Of a stretch of 64,000 bases of DNA, positions 23,865 to 32,520 are shown in pieces. The notes beneath the pieces are model-generated. The model had not been told where the DNA came from, did no database searches, and saw nothing but the letters and a program-made list of their open reading frames with translations. Position 1 is the stretch's first letter; every line of letters begins with the position of its first letter. This DNA comes from DASUNQ01 sp044866775 (GTDB lineage Bacteria; Acidobacteriota; Thermoanaerobaculia; Multivoradales; UBA5704), in the NCBI GenBank assembly GCA_044866775.1, contig JBIOUG010000116.1, positions 25,302 through 89,301 on the forward strand, given 5' to 3'. Position numbers and translations under genes: made by a program.

Positions 23865-25205
23865 ATGAGCAGCACCGAAGGCACGCCGCGACCCCGCCGC
23901 TTCTTCGTCGAGACGTGGGGCTGCCAGATGAACGAGCTGGACAGCCAGCGTCTCGCCGGCCAGCTCATGCAGCAAGGCGTCCTGCCGACCCGGGCGCCGG
24001 AGGACGCCGACGTCATCCTCCTCAACTCCTGCAGCGTGCGCGAGAAGGCGGAGCAGAAAGTCTACTCGCGCCTGGGCGAGTACCGCCGTCTCAAGGAGCA
24101 CAATCGGGACCTGCTCATCGGGCTCTGCGGCTGTGTGGCGCAGCAGGAGGGAGAGCGGGCGCTCGCCCGGGTGCCGGACCTGGACTTCGTCCTCGGGCCG
24201 GCGCGAGTGGGGGAGCTGGGCCGGGTGATCGCCGAGCGGCGCGCCGGCCGCCGGGTGGTGGCTACCGGGTTCCCCGAGCAGCGCCCTTACGACATCGACG
24301 CGATCTCCCGGGACGGCGAGTACAAGGGCATGGTGACGATCATCGAGGGGTGCAACAAGAACTGCACCTTCTGCATCGTGCCCAGCACGCGCGGCCCGGA
24401 GCGCAGCCGGCCGCTGGCCGACGTCGTGCGTGAGGTGCGGCACCTGCTCGACTACGGCTTCGTCGAGATCGAGCTGCTCGGGCAGACGGTCAACCATTGG
24501 CGGGAGCCCGGCGGCGCGGCGGACTTCGCCGACCTCCTGGCCGCCGTCGCCGGCCTCGACGGCCTGCAGCGCCTCCGCTTCGTCACTTCCTTCCCGCGCG
24601 ACTTCACGCCGCGCATGGTGGAGCAGGTGGCGCGGCACGAGGTGATCTGCCCTTATCTCCACCTGCCCGTCCAGTCCGGCTCCGACCGCGTGCTGCGGCG
24701 GATGGGGCGCGGCTACACGCGCGCCGAGTACCTCGAGCTGGCCGGTCGGCTGCGCGCGGCGCGGCCGCGGCTGGCGCTCTCGTCCGACGTCATCGTCGGC
24801 TTTCCCGGCGAGACGGAGGAAGACTTCCAACAGACGATCGAGCTCGTGCAGGAGGTCCGCTTCGCCTGCCTCTACGCCTTCAAGTACTCGCCGCGGCCGC
24901 TCACCGCGGCGCCGCGCCTCGACGGCGCGGTGCCGGCCGAGGTCGCGGACGAGCGCCTGCAGCGTCTCTTCGCGATGCAGGAGGAGATCCAGCGCGAACT
25001 CAACGGTGCGCTGGTAGGGGAAGAGCACACGGTGCTGGCGACCGGCTGGGGCCGGCAGCCCGGGGTGCAGACCGGGCGCACCACCTGCCATCGCGTGGTC
25101 GTCTTCGAGACTGGCGCCAACCCGGTGCCGCTCGGCCAGCTCACCCGCGTGCGCATCGACAAGGCGCTCCCGCACAGTCTCCTGGCAACACGCCTCGCCG
25201 CCTAG
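23865..25205 (+). CDS. miaB: tRNA-2-methylthio-N6-dimethylallyladenosine synthase MiaB
   Basis: A 446-residue radical-SAM methylthiotransferase that modifies A37 of tRNAs reading UNN codons. The N-terminal UPF0004 domain holds three Fe-S cysteines (WGCQMN, NSCSVRE, LCGCVAQ). The radical-SAM triad is CNKNCTFC. Conserved LHLPVQSGSDRVLRRMGRGYT and a C-terminal TRAM-like domain complete it. TAGACT at 23848-23853 lies 11 nt before ATG 23865 with no Shine-Dalgarno, suggesting leaderless expression. TTGACC-N17-CACAAT for the next gene begins 40 bases after its stop. Confidence 0.96.
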   Translation: MSSTEGTPRPRRFFVETWGCQMNELDSQRLAGQLMQQGVLPTRAPEDADVILLNSCSVREKAEQKVYSRLGEYRRLKEHNRDLLIGLCGCVAQQEGERALARVPDLDFVLGPARVGELGRVIAERRAGRRVVATGFPEQRPYDIDAISRDGEYKGMVTIIEGCNKNCTFCIVPSTRGPERSRPLADVVREVRHLLDYGFVEIELLGQTVNHWREPGGAADFADLLAAVAGLDGLQRLRFVTSFPRDFTPRMVEQVARHEVICPYLHLPVQSGSDRVLRRMGRGYTRAEYLELAGRLRAARPRLALSSDVIVGFPGETEEDFQQTIELVQEVRFACLYAFKYSPRPLTAAPRLDGAVPAEVADERLQRLFAMQEEIQRELNGALVGEEHTVLATGWGRQPGVQTGRTTCHRVVVFETGANPVPLGQLTRVRIDKALPHSLLATRLAA

Positions 25206-25244
25206 TTGATTCTGATTCGAGCCGGCGCGTGCCGTTCGATTTCC

Positions 25245-25273
25245 TTGACCTCGGGCTCTGCGCCCCCCACAAT
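25245..25273 (+). promoter_or_regulatory. Promoter for the bifunctional-nuclease-domain gene
   Basis: TTGACC at 25245-25250, a 17-nt spacer and CACAAT at 25268-25273. The start codon follows only 6 nt after the -10 box, implying little or no 5' UTR. Confidence 0.55.
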
Positions 25274-25279
25274 AGCTCC

Positions 25280-25780
25280 ATGAGTCAGGGCAACCACGAG
25301 GTCCGGATGGAGATCAAGGGGTTGATGCTCGACCCCACCTCCAACGTCCCGATCGTCATCCTGCGCGACGCCGAGAGCGAGCTGTTCCTGCCGATCTGGA
25401 TCGGCGGCTTCGAGGCGCATGCCATCGCGCTCAAGATCGAAGGCGTGGAGGTCCCCCGCCCCCTCACCCATGACCTGCTGCGCTCGATAGTGGAGAGCCT
25501 GGGGGCGGTGGTGGAGAAGATCGTGATCTCCGACCTCAAGGAGAACACCTTCTTCGCTCTCATCCACGTCGTGCACGAGAACGGAACCCTCGCCATCGAC
25601 TCTCGCCCGAGCGATGCGATCGCGCTCGCTCTGCGGACCGACGCGCCGATCTTCGTCCTCCGCTCGGTGCTCGAGAAGGCGCAGGCGGTGGACCTCGCGA
25701 GCCAGGCGAGCGACGAAGAGAAGCTCCGCAAGTGGCTCGAGGAAATCAGTCCCGAGGAGCTCGGGAAGTACACGATGTAG
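25280..25780 (+). CDS. Bifunctional nuclease (BFN/DUF151) domain protein
   Basis: A 166-residue protein with the complete BFN domain: VPIVILRDAESELFLPIWIGGFEAHAIAL, RPLTHDLLRSIVESLGA and the signature DSRPSDAIALALR. Family members have been reported as nucleases in plants and mycobacterial relatives; the bacterial role is poorly defined. The C-terminal ~25 residues resemble a UvrB/C-interaction tail (DEEKLRKWLEEISPEELGKY). The start is ATG 25280, right after a candidate promoter. 187 bases of non-coding DNA separate it from parA. Confidence 0.88.
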   Translation: MSQGNHEVRMEIKGLMLDPTSNVPIVILRDAESELFLPIWIGGFEAHAIALKIEGVEVPRPLTHDLLRSIVESLGAVVEKIVISDLKENTFFALIHVVHENGTLAIDSRPSDAIALALRTDAPIFVLRSVLEKAQAVDLASQASDEEKLRKWLEEISPEELGKYTM

Positions 25781-25872
25781 CGCGACCGGACGGCAGCTCC
25801 GCAGCCCGGGCCGGTCTCGCTGTTCCTCAGTCCTCCCTTCTAAGTAGCCTTCTACGAGTGTGTTAGCGCCAT

Positions 25873-25888
25873 TGTCGGCGCGCCGACA
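25873..25888. promoter_or_regulatory. Perfect 16-bp palindrome TGTCGGCGCGCCGACA upstream of parA
   Basis: It lies in the parA upstream region, 39 bp before the -35 box. It shares length and the TGT...ACA ends with the bacterial parS consensus but not its CACGTG centre, so it may be an operator or a diverged centromere site. Confidence 0.35.
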
Positions 25889-25927
25889 TCGGGCTCGAAG
25901 CGCGTCTCTCCGCAAGCGCCTTCCGCC

Positions 25928-25956
25928 TTGACCCCGCGCGAGAGCGCCACTACACT
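25928..25956 (+). promoter_or_regulatory. Sigma-70-type promoter of parA
   Basis: TTGACC at 25928-25933, a 17-nt spacer and TACACT at 25951-25956. The parA ATG follows 11 nt later, so the mRNA is probably leaderless or nearly so. Confidence 0.65.
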
Positions 25957-25967
25957 GGCTGCCGTTC

Positions 25968-26729
25968 ATGATCATCGCGATCGCCAACCAGAAGGGCGGG
26001 GTCGGCAAGACCACCACCGCGATCAACCTCGCCGCAGGTCTCGCCAACAAGGGCATCAAGACGCTGCTGGTCGACCTCGACCCGCAGGCGAACAGCACGA
26101 TGTCGTTCCTCGACATCCATCAGCTCAACGGCGGCTCGGTCTATGAGGCGCTGACCGAGACCAACGTGCGCTTCGCCGACATCCTGCGGCCGTCGGACAA
26201 GATCCCCAACCTCTTCCTGGCGCCGTCGAACATCGCGCTGGCCAAGATCGAGGCCAAGCTGATGGGGGAGCTCGACAGCCACTTCCGCCTCAAGGACGAG
26301 CTGCAGCAGGTGCAGGACCAGTTCTCGTTCGTGATCATCGACACGCCGCCGACGCTGGGGATCATCACCGTCAATGCCCTGGTGGCCGCGACACACGTGC
26401 TGATCCCGATCCAGGCGAGTTACTTCGCGCTCGAGGGGACGGACGACCTGCTCGAGACGATCGACAAGATCAAGCTGCGCGCGAACCCGCAGCTCCAGAT
26501 CCTCGGTGCCTTGATCACGCTCTATGACAAGCGGACCCTCCTCGCCAAGGACATCAACGACCAGATCCAGAAGGTCTTCGGCTCGAAGGTCTTCCGGACG
26601 GTGATCACGAAGAGCGTGCGGCTCGAGGAGAGCCCCGCGTATCGCGAGTCGATCTTCACCTTCGCGCCGCGCTCGACCGGCGCCTACGAGTACTACCAGC
26701 TCTCCGAGGAGGTGCTCAGCCGTGTCTGA
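25968..26729 (+). CDS. parA: Chromosome-partitioning ATPase ParA (Soj)
   Basis: A 253-residue ParA ATPase with deviant Walker A KGGVGKTT (residues ~10-17), DLDPQANST, and Walker B FVIIDTPPTLG. It forms ATP-dependent gradients on the nucleoid that pull ParB-parS complexes apart. It lacks an N-terminal helix-turn-helix, as in chromosomal Soj proteins. It overlaps parB by 8 bases. The usual neighbours rsmG/mnmG are not in view, so distance to the origin cannot be judged. Confidence 0.95.
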   Translation: MIIAIANQKGGVGKTTTAINLAAGLANKGIKTLLVDLDPQANSTMSFLDIHQLNGGSVYEALTETNVRFADILRPSDKIPNLFLAPSNIALAKIEAKLMGELDSHFRLKDELQQVQDQFSFVIIDTPPTLGIITVNALVAATHVLIPIQASYFALEGTDDLLETIDKIKLRANPQLQILGALITLYDKRTLLAKDINDQIQKVFGSKVFRTVITKSVRLEESPAYRESIFTFAPRSTGAYEYYQLSEEVLSRV

Positions 26730-27591
26730 GCCGGCCAAGAAGCGGGGGCTCCCGCTGCGGGTCAAGATGCGCCACGACACGCACTTCGTGGAGGCGCTGA
26801 CCGCGCGCCACGAGACGCCGGTGGGCCGCATGGTGCCGCTGGCGGCGATCGAGCCCGACCCGAATCAGCCGCGCTCCAGCATGGGCGACCTCGGCGAGCT
26901 GGTGGCATCGATCCGCGACAAGGGGGTGCTCGAGCCGATCCTGATCCGGCCGGTTCCCCCGGAGGAGCTGGCACCGGCAGGCGCCCCTTTCCGGATCATC
27001 TCCGGCGAGCGACGCTACCGCGCCGCGCAGGAGGCGGGGCTCTTCGAGATCCCCGCGATCGAGATGGAGGTGACCGAGGAAGAGGCGCTCGAGATCGCGC
27101 TGATCGAGAACCTCCAGCGCAAGGACCTCACCCCCTTTGAAGAGGCCGAGGGCTACCGCGCCCTCGCCGAGCGGCACGGCTACACGCACGAGGAGATCGC
27201 CGAAGCGGTCGGGAAGGCGCGCACGGTCGTCACCGAGAGCCTCTCGCTTCTCGCCATGCCCCCCCGCGTCCGCGACACGGTCCAGGGACTCGGCATCACC
27301 TCGAAGTCGCTCCTCCTCGAGGTCCTGAAGGCCGGCCAAGAGCCCGCCATGATCGGCCTCCTCGAAGAGGTCGCCACCCGCGGCCTCAACCGCGACGACC
27401 TCCGCCGCCGCCTGCGCAAAGAGAAGGCCGGACACCCGAGGCGCAGAAAGCCCTACACCTTCAAGTTCCGCGCACCCGACAAGACCTACAGCCTCTCCCT
27501 GACCTTCCGCCAGAGCGAAGTCGACCGCACCGACCTAATCCGCGCCCTCGAGCAGATCCTCACCGACCTGCGCAACGCCGCCGCTCGCTGA
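26722..27591 (+). CDS. parB: Chromosome-partitioning protein ParB (Spo0J)
   Basis: A 289-residue ParB with the CTP-binding fold: box I in IEPDPNQPRS, box II GERRYRAAQEAG, and box III IENLQRKDLTPFEEAEGY. A helix-turn-helix follows (THEEIAEAVGKARTVVTESLSLL). The C-terminal part is basic then beta-rich (FRAPDKTYSLSLTFRQSEVDR) and differs from the leucine-zipper end of B. subtilis Spo0J. The start is a GTG inside parA. A long palindrome begins 26 bases after the stop. Confidence 0.94.
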   Translation: MSEPAKKRGLPLRVKMRHDTHFVEALTARHETPVGRMVPLAAIEPDPNQPRSSMGDLGELVASIRDKGVLEPILIRPVPPEELAPAGAPFRIISGERRYRAAQEAGLFEIPAIEMEVTEEEALEIALIENLQRKDLTPFEEAEGYRALAERHGYTHEEIAEAVGKARTVVTESLSLLAMPPRVRDTVQGLGITSKSLLLEVLKAGQEPAMIGLLEEVATRGLNRDDLRRRLRKEKAGHPRRRKPYTFKFRAPDKTYSLSLTFRQSEVDRTDLIRALEQILTDLRNAAAR

Positions 27592-27617
27592 GGAGAGGAG
27601 AGGAGAGGAAGAGATCA

Positions 27618-28367
27618 CCGCGCGGGACGGATAGTGGCCGCGTGGGGTGCCGGTCCTCCGGTCGCTCCAAGTCGCGCCGCTTCGCGGTGCTGGTAGGTGG
27701 GGTTGGGGGCCTGCGGTTCGCACGCGCTGCGCGCGTGCATCACAACGGTCGTGGTAGCTGTGGGGGACGCGCTCCGGTCGCTCCCTGCGGACCGGCACCC
27801 CACGCGGCCACATGACTCGGAACGGCGCCGGCAACGTCGAGAGACGCTGACGGAAAAGCGGGGGGACCACCAGCCAGCTCGGAGCGCCTGCCAAGCCCGT
27901 TGGGAGGGCTGAGCGCTCGCCGATGTCGTCACCCCATTCATCCCGATAAGGCATATTACGTCAATATCCGACCGCTCGAACTCGTGGGAAACGCTCCACT
28001 GGCCGAGAGGGCGCTCGGATACTGACGTAACATCATGAGAGAGCGCTCTGGACCGCAACTGGGTTAGCCCACGTTCGGGCGGCGCCAGCCTGCGGCCCGA
28101 TCGCGACGAGTCCGCGCAACCTTACCCGACGAATGTTTTCGTCCCTCGACGTCGCTGGCGCCGCCCCGAGTCATGCGGCCGTGTGGGGTGCCGATCCGCA
28201 GGAAGCGACCGGAGCGCGCCCCCCGCAGTCACCACGACCGTTGTGATGCACGCGCGCAGCGCGTGCGAACCTCAGGCCACAAACCCCACCTACCAGCACC
28301 GCGAAGCGGCGCGACTTGGAGCGACCGGAGGACCGGCACCCACGCGGCCACTATCCGTCCCGCGCGG
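27618..28367. repeat. ~750-bp concentric inverted repeat (foldback-like palindrome)
   Basis: The left arm 27618-27846 and right arm 28140-28367 are near-identical inverted copies (about 229 bp, with a few substitutions and 1-bp indels). An inner imperfect pair, TTACGTCAATATCCGAC (27956-27972) and its counterpart ending 28030, has the same centre (~27993), so the whole segment is one concentric structure. Each arm also contains its own inverted repeat: a 21-mer at 27635-27655 pairs exactly with 27790-27810. No convincing gene is seen inside. The right arm runs 15 bases into the queD coding end. It fills the 760-bp gap between convergent parB and queD. Confidence 0.85.
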
Positions 28368-28791
28368 GTGCCTTCTCCCACACAGCGGCGAGGTCCTCGT
28401 CCTCCTCGAGCCGCAGCCTCACCAGCTCGGGGGCGGCGCCAGCACTGAAGTGGCTAGCGAGCTCCCGGTGGATCCACGCCACCAGGTTCTCGCTCGAGGG
28501 GATCAAGCCGCCTTCCCCGAACTCGGGCAGCGCCGCGTTCAGGTGCTGGTGGTCGAGGCGGTCGAGGACGTGTGCGGTGACGATCCGGTCGAGCTCCATG
28601 AGATCGACCACGAAGCCGGTCGTGGGGTCCACGTCCCCCGCCACCTGGACGTAGAGCCGATAGTTGTGCCCGTGCCCGGGCAGGTTGGCGCAGCGGCCGA
28701 AGTGGGCGCGGTTCTCCTGCTCGCTCCACTCGGGGCGGCGATAGACATGGCTGGCGCTGAAGCGGTAGCGGCGCTCTAGCCGAAGCCTCAA
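28351..28791 (-). CDS. queD: 6-pyruvoyl/6-carboxy-tetrahydropterin synthase family protein (QueD-like)
   Basis: A 146-residue T-fold enzyme. Zinc ligands are His in FSASH and the pair in GHGHNY; the catalytic Cys is in FGRCANLPGHGH. QueD makes 6-carboxytetrahydropterin for queuosine; PTPS makes biopterin. The motif spacing fits either, and no que or folate genes are next to it. The start is a TTG at 28791. The last residues (APARDG) are encoded within the right arm of the long palindrome, so its C-terminus may have been altered by that element. It converges with parB and diverges from lptF-lptG. Confidence 0.85.
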   Translation of the reverse strand: MRLRLERRYRFSASHVYRRPEWSEQENRAHFGRCANLPGHGHNYRLYVQVAGDVDPTTGFVVDLMELDRIVTAHVLDRLDHQHLNAALPEFGEGGLIPSSENLVAWIHRELASHFSAGAAPELVRLRLEEDEDLAAVWEKAPARDG

Positions 28792-28828
28792 CGAGGGGTC
28801 TCTTTCCCGTTCGCCTAGAATCGCCGCC

Positions 28829-31255
28829 GTGAGACTGCGGCTCGATCGCTACATCGCAGCGGAGATCGCCGGCCCTCTGGCGCTCGGGTTCCTAGTCTAC
28901 ACGTTCATCCTCCTGCTCCGGTTCCTCTTCCAGTCGGCCGAGATGATCATCCGCCGGGGTCTCCCGGTGTCCGTCGTCGGCGAGCTGCTGCTGCTGAGCC
29001 TGCCGAACATCGTCGTGCTGACCATCCCGATGTCGCTGCTCTTCGGCATCCTCATCGCCGTCGGCCGGATGGCCTCGGACAGCGAGCTCATCGCCCTGCG
29101 CGCCTCGGGCATCAGCCTGCTCAGCCTCTACCGGCCGGTGCTCTTCATTTCGGCGCTCTTCACCGCCCTCAACACCGCGCTCATGGTCTACGCCCTGCCG
29201 TGGGGAAACTCCTCGCTGCAGCAGCTCCGCCTCGACATCCTCACCCAGACCGTCGCCCAGCAGGTCCAGCCGCGCGTCTTCTACGAGGAGTGGGACCCCT
29301 ACGTCGTCTACGTCTTCGAGGTGCCGCCCGGGCAGAGCCGGTGGAAGGGAGTGTTCTTGACCGAGTCGGTTCCCTCGGCCGAGAACAACGAGATCACCAT
29401 GGCCGAGTGGGGCGAGGTGCGGGTCGAAGAGCAGGGCGAGCGGGTGGTGCTGCAGCTCCACAACGCCATCCGCCACAAGGTCAACTTCAACTCCCCCGAC
29501 CGCTACGAGATCAGCCGCCACCGCCGCCTGGAGCTGGTCCTCGAGGACCAGTTCACGAGCAGCCAGCGGGCGAAGGTCTCGGTGTCGAAGGGTGTGCGGG
29601 AGCTGACGCTGGCGGAGCTCAAGGCGCTCAGCGTCGATCCCTCCGTCACCGCCGAGCAGCGCAACCTGGCGCACGTCGAAGTGCACAAGAAGTTCGCGAT
29701 CCCGATGGCCTGCCTGGTGTTCGGCCTCTTCGCCCTGCCCCTCGGCTTCAACAACCGGCGCGGCGGCAAGGCCTCCGGCTTCGCGCTGTCGATCGGCGTC
29801 ATCCTCCTCTACTACGTCCTGCTCTCGAACGGCGAGGAGGCGGCGCGCTACGGCCGGCTGCCCGCTGGGATTGCCATGTGGGCGCCGAACGTCATCCTGG
29901 CGGCCGCCGGCGTCTTCCTGCTGATGCGGCGCAACCGCGACAAGGGGCTGCTCATGTCGAGCCTCGATCGCTGGTTGCGACGCGACGTCTGGTCGCGGCT
30001 GCTGGCGTTGAAGCGGCTCGGAGGGGCGCGCCGTCGCGGGCGCCCGGCGCAGCAGGCGACAGCGCCCGCGCCGCCCCCCTCCCCCGCCACCAGCGCGGCG
30101 GCCGCACCGCGGCGCCGCGCGAAGGCGCGGCGCGGACTGGTCTTCCGCCTCCCCCGCCCGCGTCTCGTCTTCCCCAACCTCCTCGACCGCTACGTGGCGC
30201 GCCAGTTCGGGTGGGTGCTCGTGCTGGTGCTGCTCTCGGGAGTCAGCCTCTACGTCATCGCCGACCTCTCCGAGACGATCGACGAGATCCTCAAGAACAA
30301 GGTCCCGCGCGACATGGTCCTCGACTACTACAAGTACATGTCGCTGCAGATCTTCTACGACATCGCGCCGATCGTCGTGCTGGTCACGACGCTGATCACC
30401 TTCTCGCTGCTCTCGCGCACCAGCGAGGTCACGGCGTGCCGGGCGCTCGGGATCAGCCTCTACCGGCTCTCGCTCCCCGCCCTCGCTGCGGCGCTGCTGG
30501 TGGTGGTGTTCGCCGCCTTCCTGCAGGCGGAGGTGCTGCCGGCCTCGAACGAGCGAGTGGCGCAGCTCAAGGACCGCATCCGCGGCCGCGAGGCGGCGCG
30601 CACCTACCGGCGCGCCGACCGCCAGTGGCTCTTCGGTCAGGGGCGCTACATCTACAACTACCTGCACTACGACCCCGACACGCAGAGCCTGCAGCGGCTG
30701 CAGGTCTTCGACTTCGACGAGCGGCACCAGCTCCGCCGCCGCCTGGTGACGGACCGCGCCACCTACGTCGGCCAGGCATGGAAGTTCGAGAACGGTTGGG
30801 CCCGGTCCTTCGACGGCATCGAGGTGACCGACTACGTACGCTTCGAGCAACCGAAGATCGTCCGCTACCCGGAGACGCCCGACTACTTCGACTCCGAGAT
30901 CCGGCCGCCCGAGCAGATGCGCTATGGCGAGCTCAAAGAGTACGTGCGCGAGCTCCAGGAGAGCGGTCAGGCGGTCCCCGAGCTGCTCGTCGAGCTGCAC
31001 GACAAGATCGCCTACCCGGTGGTGTCGCTGGTGATGGCGCTGGTGGCGCTCCCCTTCGCCTTCCGGCTCGGCCGCCAGGGCGCGCTCTACGGCATCGGCG
31101 TGTCGGTGGTGCTGGGGATGGCCTTCCTCGCGGTCTTCGCCTTCTTCCGCACGCTCGGCGAAGCCGGGGCCCTGCCGCCGGCGGCGGCGGTCTGGAGCCC
31201 GAGCGCGGCGTTCGCGATCCTCTCGATCTATCTCTTCCTCGGCGTCAGAACGTAG
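28829..31255 (+). CDS. Fused LptF-LptG LPS-export permease
   Basis: An 808-residue protein containing two complete YjgP/YjgQ permease units in tandem. The N-terminal LptF-like unit (~1-375) begins MRLRLDRYIAAEIAGPLALG, has three spans, a periplasmic beta-jellyroll (~120-265) and three more spans ending near FLLMRRNRDKG. After a ~50-residue Pro/Ala/Arg-rich linker, the LptG-like unit (~450-808) begins LLDRYVARQFGWVLVLVLLS and repeats the pattern. LptF and LptG are usually separate ~360-residue proteins that heterodimerise and bind LptB; the fusion would fix a 1:1 ratio. TAGAAT at 28816-28821 lies 7 nt before the GTG. LptB and LptC-LptA are encoded 14 kb upstream. Confidence 0.9.
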   Translation: MRLRLDRYIAAEIAGPLALGFLVYTFILLLRFLFQSAEMIIRRGLPVSVVGELLLLSLPNIVVLTIPMSLLFGILIAVGRMASDSELIALRASGISLLSLYRPVLFISALFTALNTALMVYALPWGNSSLQQLRLDILTQTVAQQVQPRVFYEEWDPYVVYVFEVPPGQSRWKGVFLTESVPSAENNEITMAEWGEVRVEEQGERVVLQLHNAIRHKVNFNSPDRYEISRHRRLELVLEDQFTSSQRAKVSVSKGVRELTLAELKALSVDPSVTAEQRNLAHVEVHKKFAIPMACLVFGLFALPLGFNNRRGGKASGFALSIGVILLYYVLLSNGEEAARYGRLPAGIAMWAPNVILAAAGVFLLMRRNRDKGLLMSSLDRWLRRDVWSRLLALKRLGGARRRGRPAQQATAPAPPPSPATSAAAAPRRRAKARRGLVFRLPRPRLVFPNLLDRYVARQFGWVLVLVLLSGVSLYVIADLSETIDEILKNKVPRDMVLDYYKYMSLQIFYDIAPIVVLVTTLITFSLLSRTSEVTACRALGISLYRLSLPALAAALLVVVFAAFLQAEVLPASNERVAQLKDRIRGREAARTYRRADRQWLFGQGRYIYNYLHYDPDTQSLQRLQVFDFDERHQLRRRLVTDRATYVGQAWKFENGWARSFDGIEVTDYVRFEQPKIVRYPETPDYFDSEIRPPEQMRYGELKEYVRELQESGQAVPELLVELHDKIAYPVVSLVMALVALPFAFRLGRQGALYGIGVSVVLGMAFLAVFAFFRTLGEAGALPPAAAVWSPSAAFAILSIYLFLGVRT

Positions 31256-31272
31256 GGCGGCGTCCGCGGCGC

Positions 31273-32514
31273 TCAGAAGCGGCTCAGGTCCCGCCCGAAC
31301 AACGTCGCCTTCACCCAGTCGAAGAGCACCTTGACCTTGTTGGCCGGAGAGACCAGCTTGGTCAAGTAGACCGAGCGCCAGAAGAGCCAGGCGGCGCGCC
31401 CGCTCCACTTGACGCGCGGCAGGTCGGCGAGCGCCCGGCCGGCGCCGACGTAGGCGAGCATCCCCGAGGACTTGAAGCGGAACGGCTCGACCGGCTTCCC
31501 GGCGAGGCGCCGGCGGAGGGTGCGCGCGAGGTACTCGCCCTGCTGCTGCGCCACCTGAGCGGTCGCCGGCAGCGGCTTTTCGCCTACAGCGGCGCAGTCG
31601 CCGAGGGCGTAGACGTCGGGGCGGCCCGGCAGCCGCAGGTACTCGTCGACCCGCAGACGCCCGCGCGCGGTGAGCGGCTCGCCGAGCGCGGCGACGAACG
31701 GCGCCGGCGCGTTGCCGCCCGCCCAGAGCACGAGGCCCGCCGGCAGGAAGGTGCCGTCGGCGAGCCGCACCCCGTCGCGCTCCACCGCGGCCACCGCCGC
31801 GGCGAGACGCACCTCGATGCCCTCGCGCCCGAAGTGGCGCAGGGCGTAGTCGGCGAGCGCCCGATCGAACCCGGAGAGGATGCGGTCGGCGGCCTCCACG
31901 AGCACCACCCGCGCGCGCGGCGCCAGCTCGGGATAGCTCTCCAGGAGCTCGCCGTCGAGGAGGTCGTGGATCTCGGCCGCCACCTCGACGCCGGTGGCGC
32001 CGCCGCCGCAGACCACGAAGGTGAGGCGCCGTGCCAGCTCGGCCTCGGCGAGGCCGGGCACCTCGGCGCTAGCGAACTGGTCGAGGATCCCACGCCGCAC
32101 CTCGCGCGCGTCCTCGACGCTCGCCAGCTCCAAGGCGTGCTCGGCCACGCCGGGGATGCCGTAGTCCGCGACCGCCGCGCCCACCGCGATGACCAGCAGG
32201 TCGTAGTCGACCGTGAAGCTCTCCTCCCCCACCGCCGAGGTGCAGCAGACGCGGCGCGCCTCCCACTCGACCGTCTCGGCGCGCGCCTCGATCAGCCGCA
32301 CGCCGCGCAGGCGCCGCCGCACCGGCTCGAGGATGCTGCGGAACTCGACCGTGCCGGCCACCGCCGAAGGCAGGAGCGGCGTGAAGAGAAAGTAATTGCG
32401 CGGGGAGACCAGCGTGACGTCGAAGCGAGAGCGCTCGCGGCGCGAGCGCTCGAGACGGGAAAGCAGGGAGAAGCCGCCGAAGCCGGAGCCGAGGACGACG
32501 AGCCGGGGAGGCAA
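31273..32514 (-). CDS. ndh: NADH dehydrogenase type II (NDH-2) family flavoprotein
   Basis: A 413-residue non-proton-pumping NADH:quinone oxidoreductase. The FAD-binding Rossmann motif is VVLGSGFGGF, then SPRNYFLFTPLLPS. The NADH-binding motif is VVCGGGATGVEVAAE, and the second FAD contact is VYALGDCAAV followed by ATAQVAQQQGEYLA. The C-terminal amphipathic region (LFWRSVYLTKLVSPANKVKVLFDW) would attach it to the membrane. The start appears to be TTG 32514, 6 nt after the TPR gene's stop, so it is probably co-transcribed with the ECF cassette and could be one of its outputs. Confidence 0.88.
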   Translation of the reverse strand: MPPRLVVLGSGFGGFSLLSRLERSRRERSRFDVTLVSPRNYFLFTPLLPSAVAGTVEFRSILEPVRRRLRGVRLIEARAETVEWEARRVCCTSAVGEESFTVDYDLLVIAVGAAVADYGIPGVAEHALELASVEDAREVRRGILDQFASAEVPGLAEAELARRLTFVVCGGGATGVEVAAEIHDLLDGELLESYPELAPRARVVLVEAADRILSGFDRALADYALRHFGREGIEVRLAAAVAAVERDGVRLADGTFLPAGLVLWAGGNAPAPFVAALGEPLTARGRLRVDEYLRLPGRPDVYALGDCAAVGEKPLPATAQVAQQQGEYLARTLRRRLAGKPVEPFRFKSSGMLAYVGAGRALADLPRVKWSGRAAWLFWRSVYLTKLVSPANKVKVLFDWVKATLFGRDLSRF

Positions 32515-32520
32515 CTCCGG

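Noticed and set aside
27697..27912. Small plus-strand ORF inside the left arm of the palindrome
   Set aside because: No ribosome-binding site or family resemblance; it follows from the repeat's base composition.
25781..28350. Canonical parS (TGTTTCACGTGAAACA)
   Set aside because: No match on either strand in the window; CACGTG occurs only in unrelated contexts.
28183..28779. Plus-strand frame across the right arm of the palindrome and queD
   Set aside because: Antisense to the well-supported queD gene and partly within non-coding repeat.
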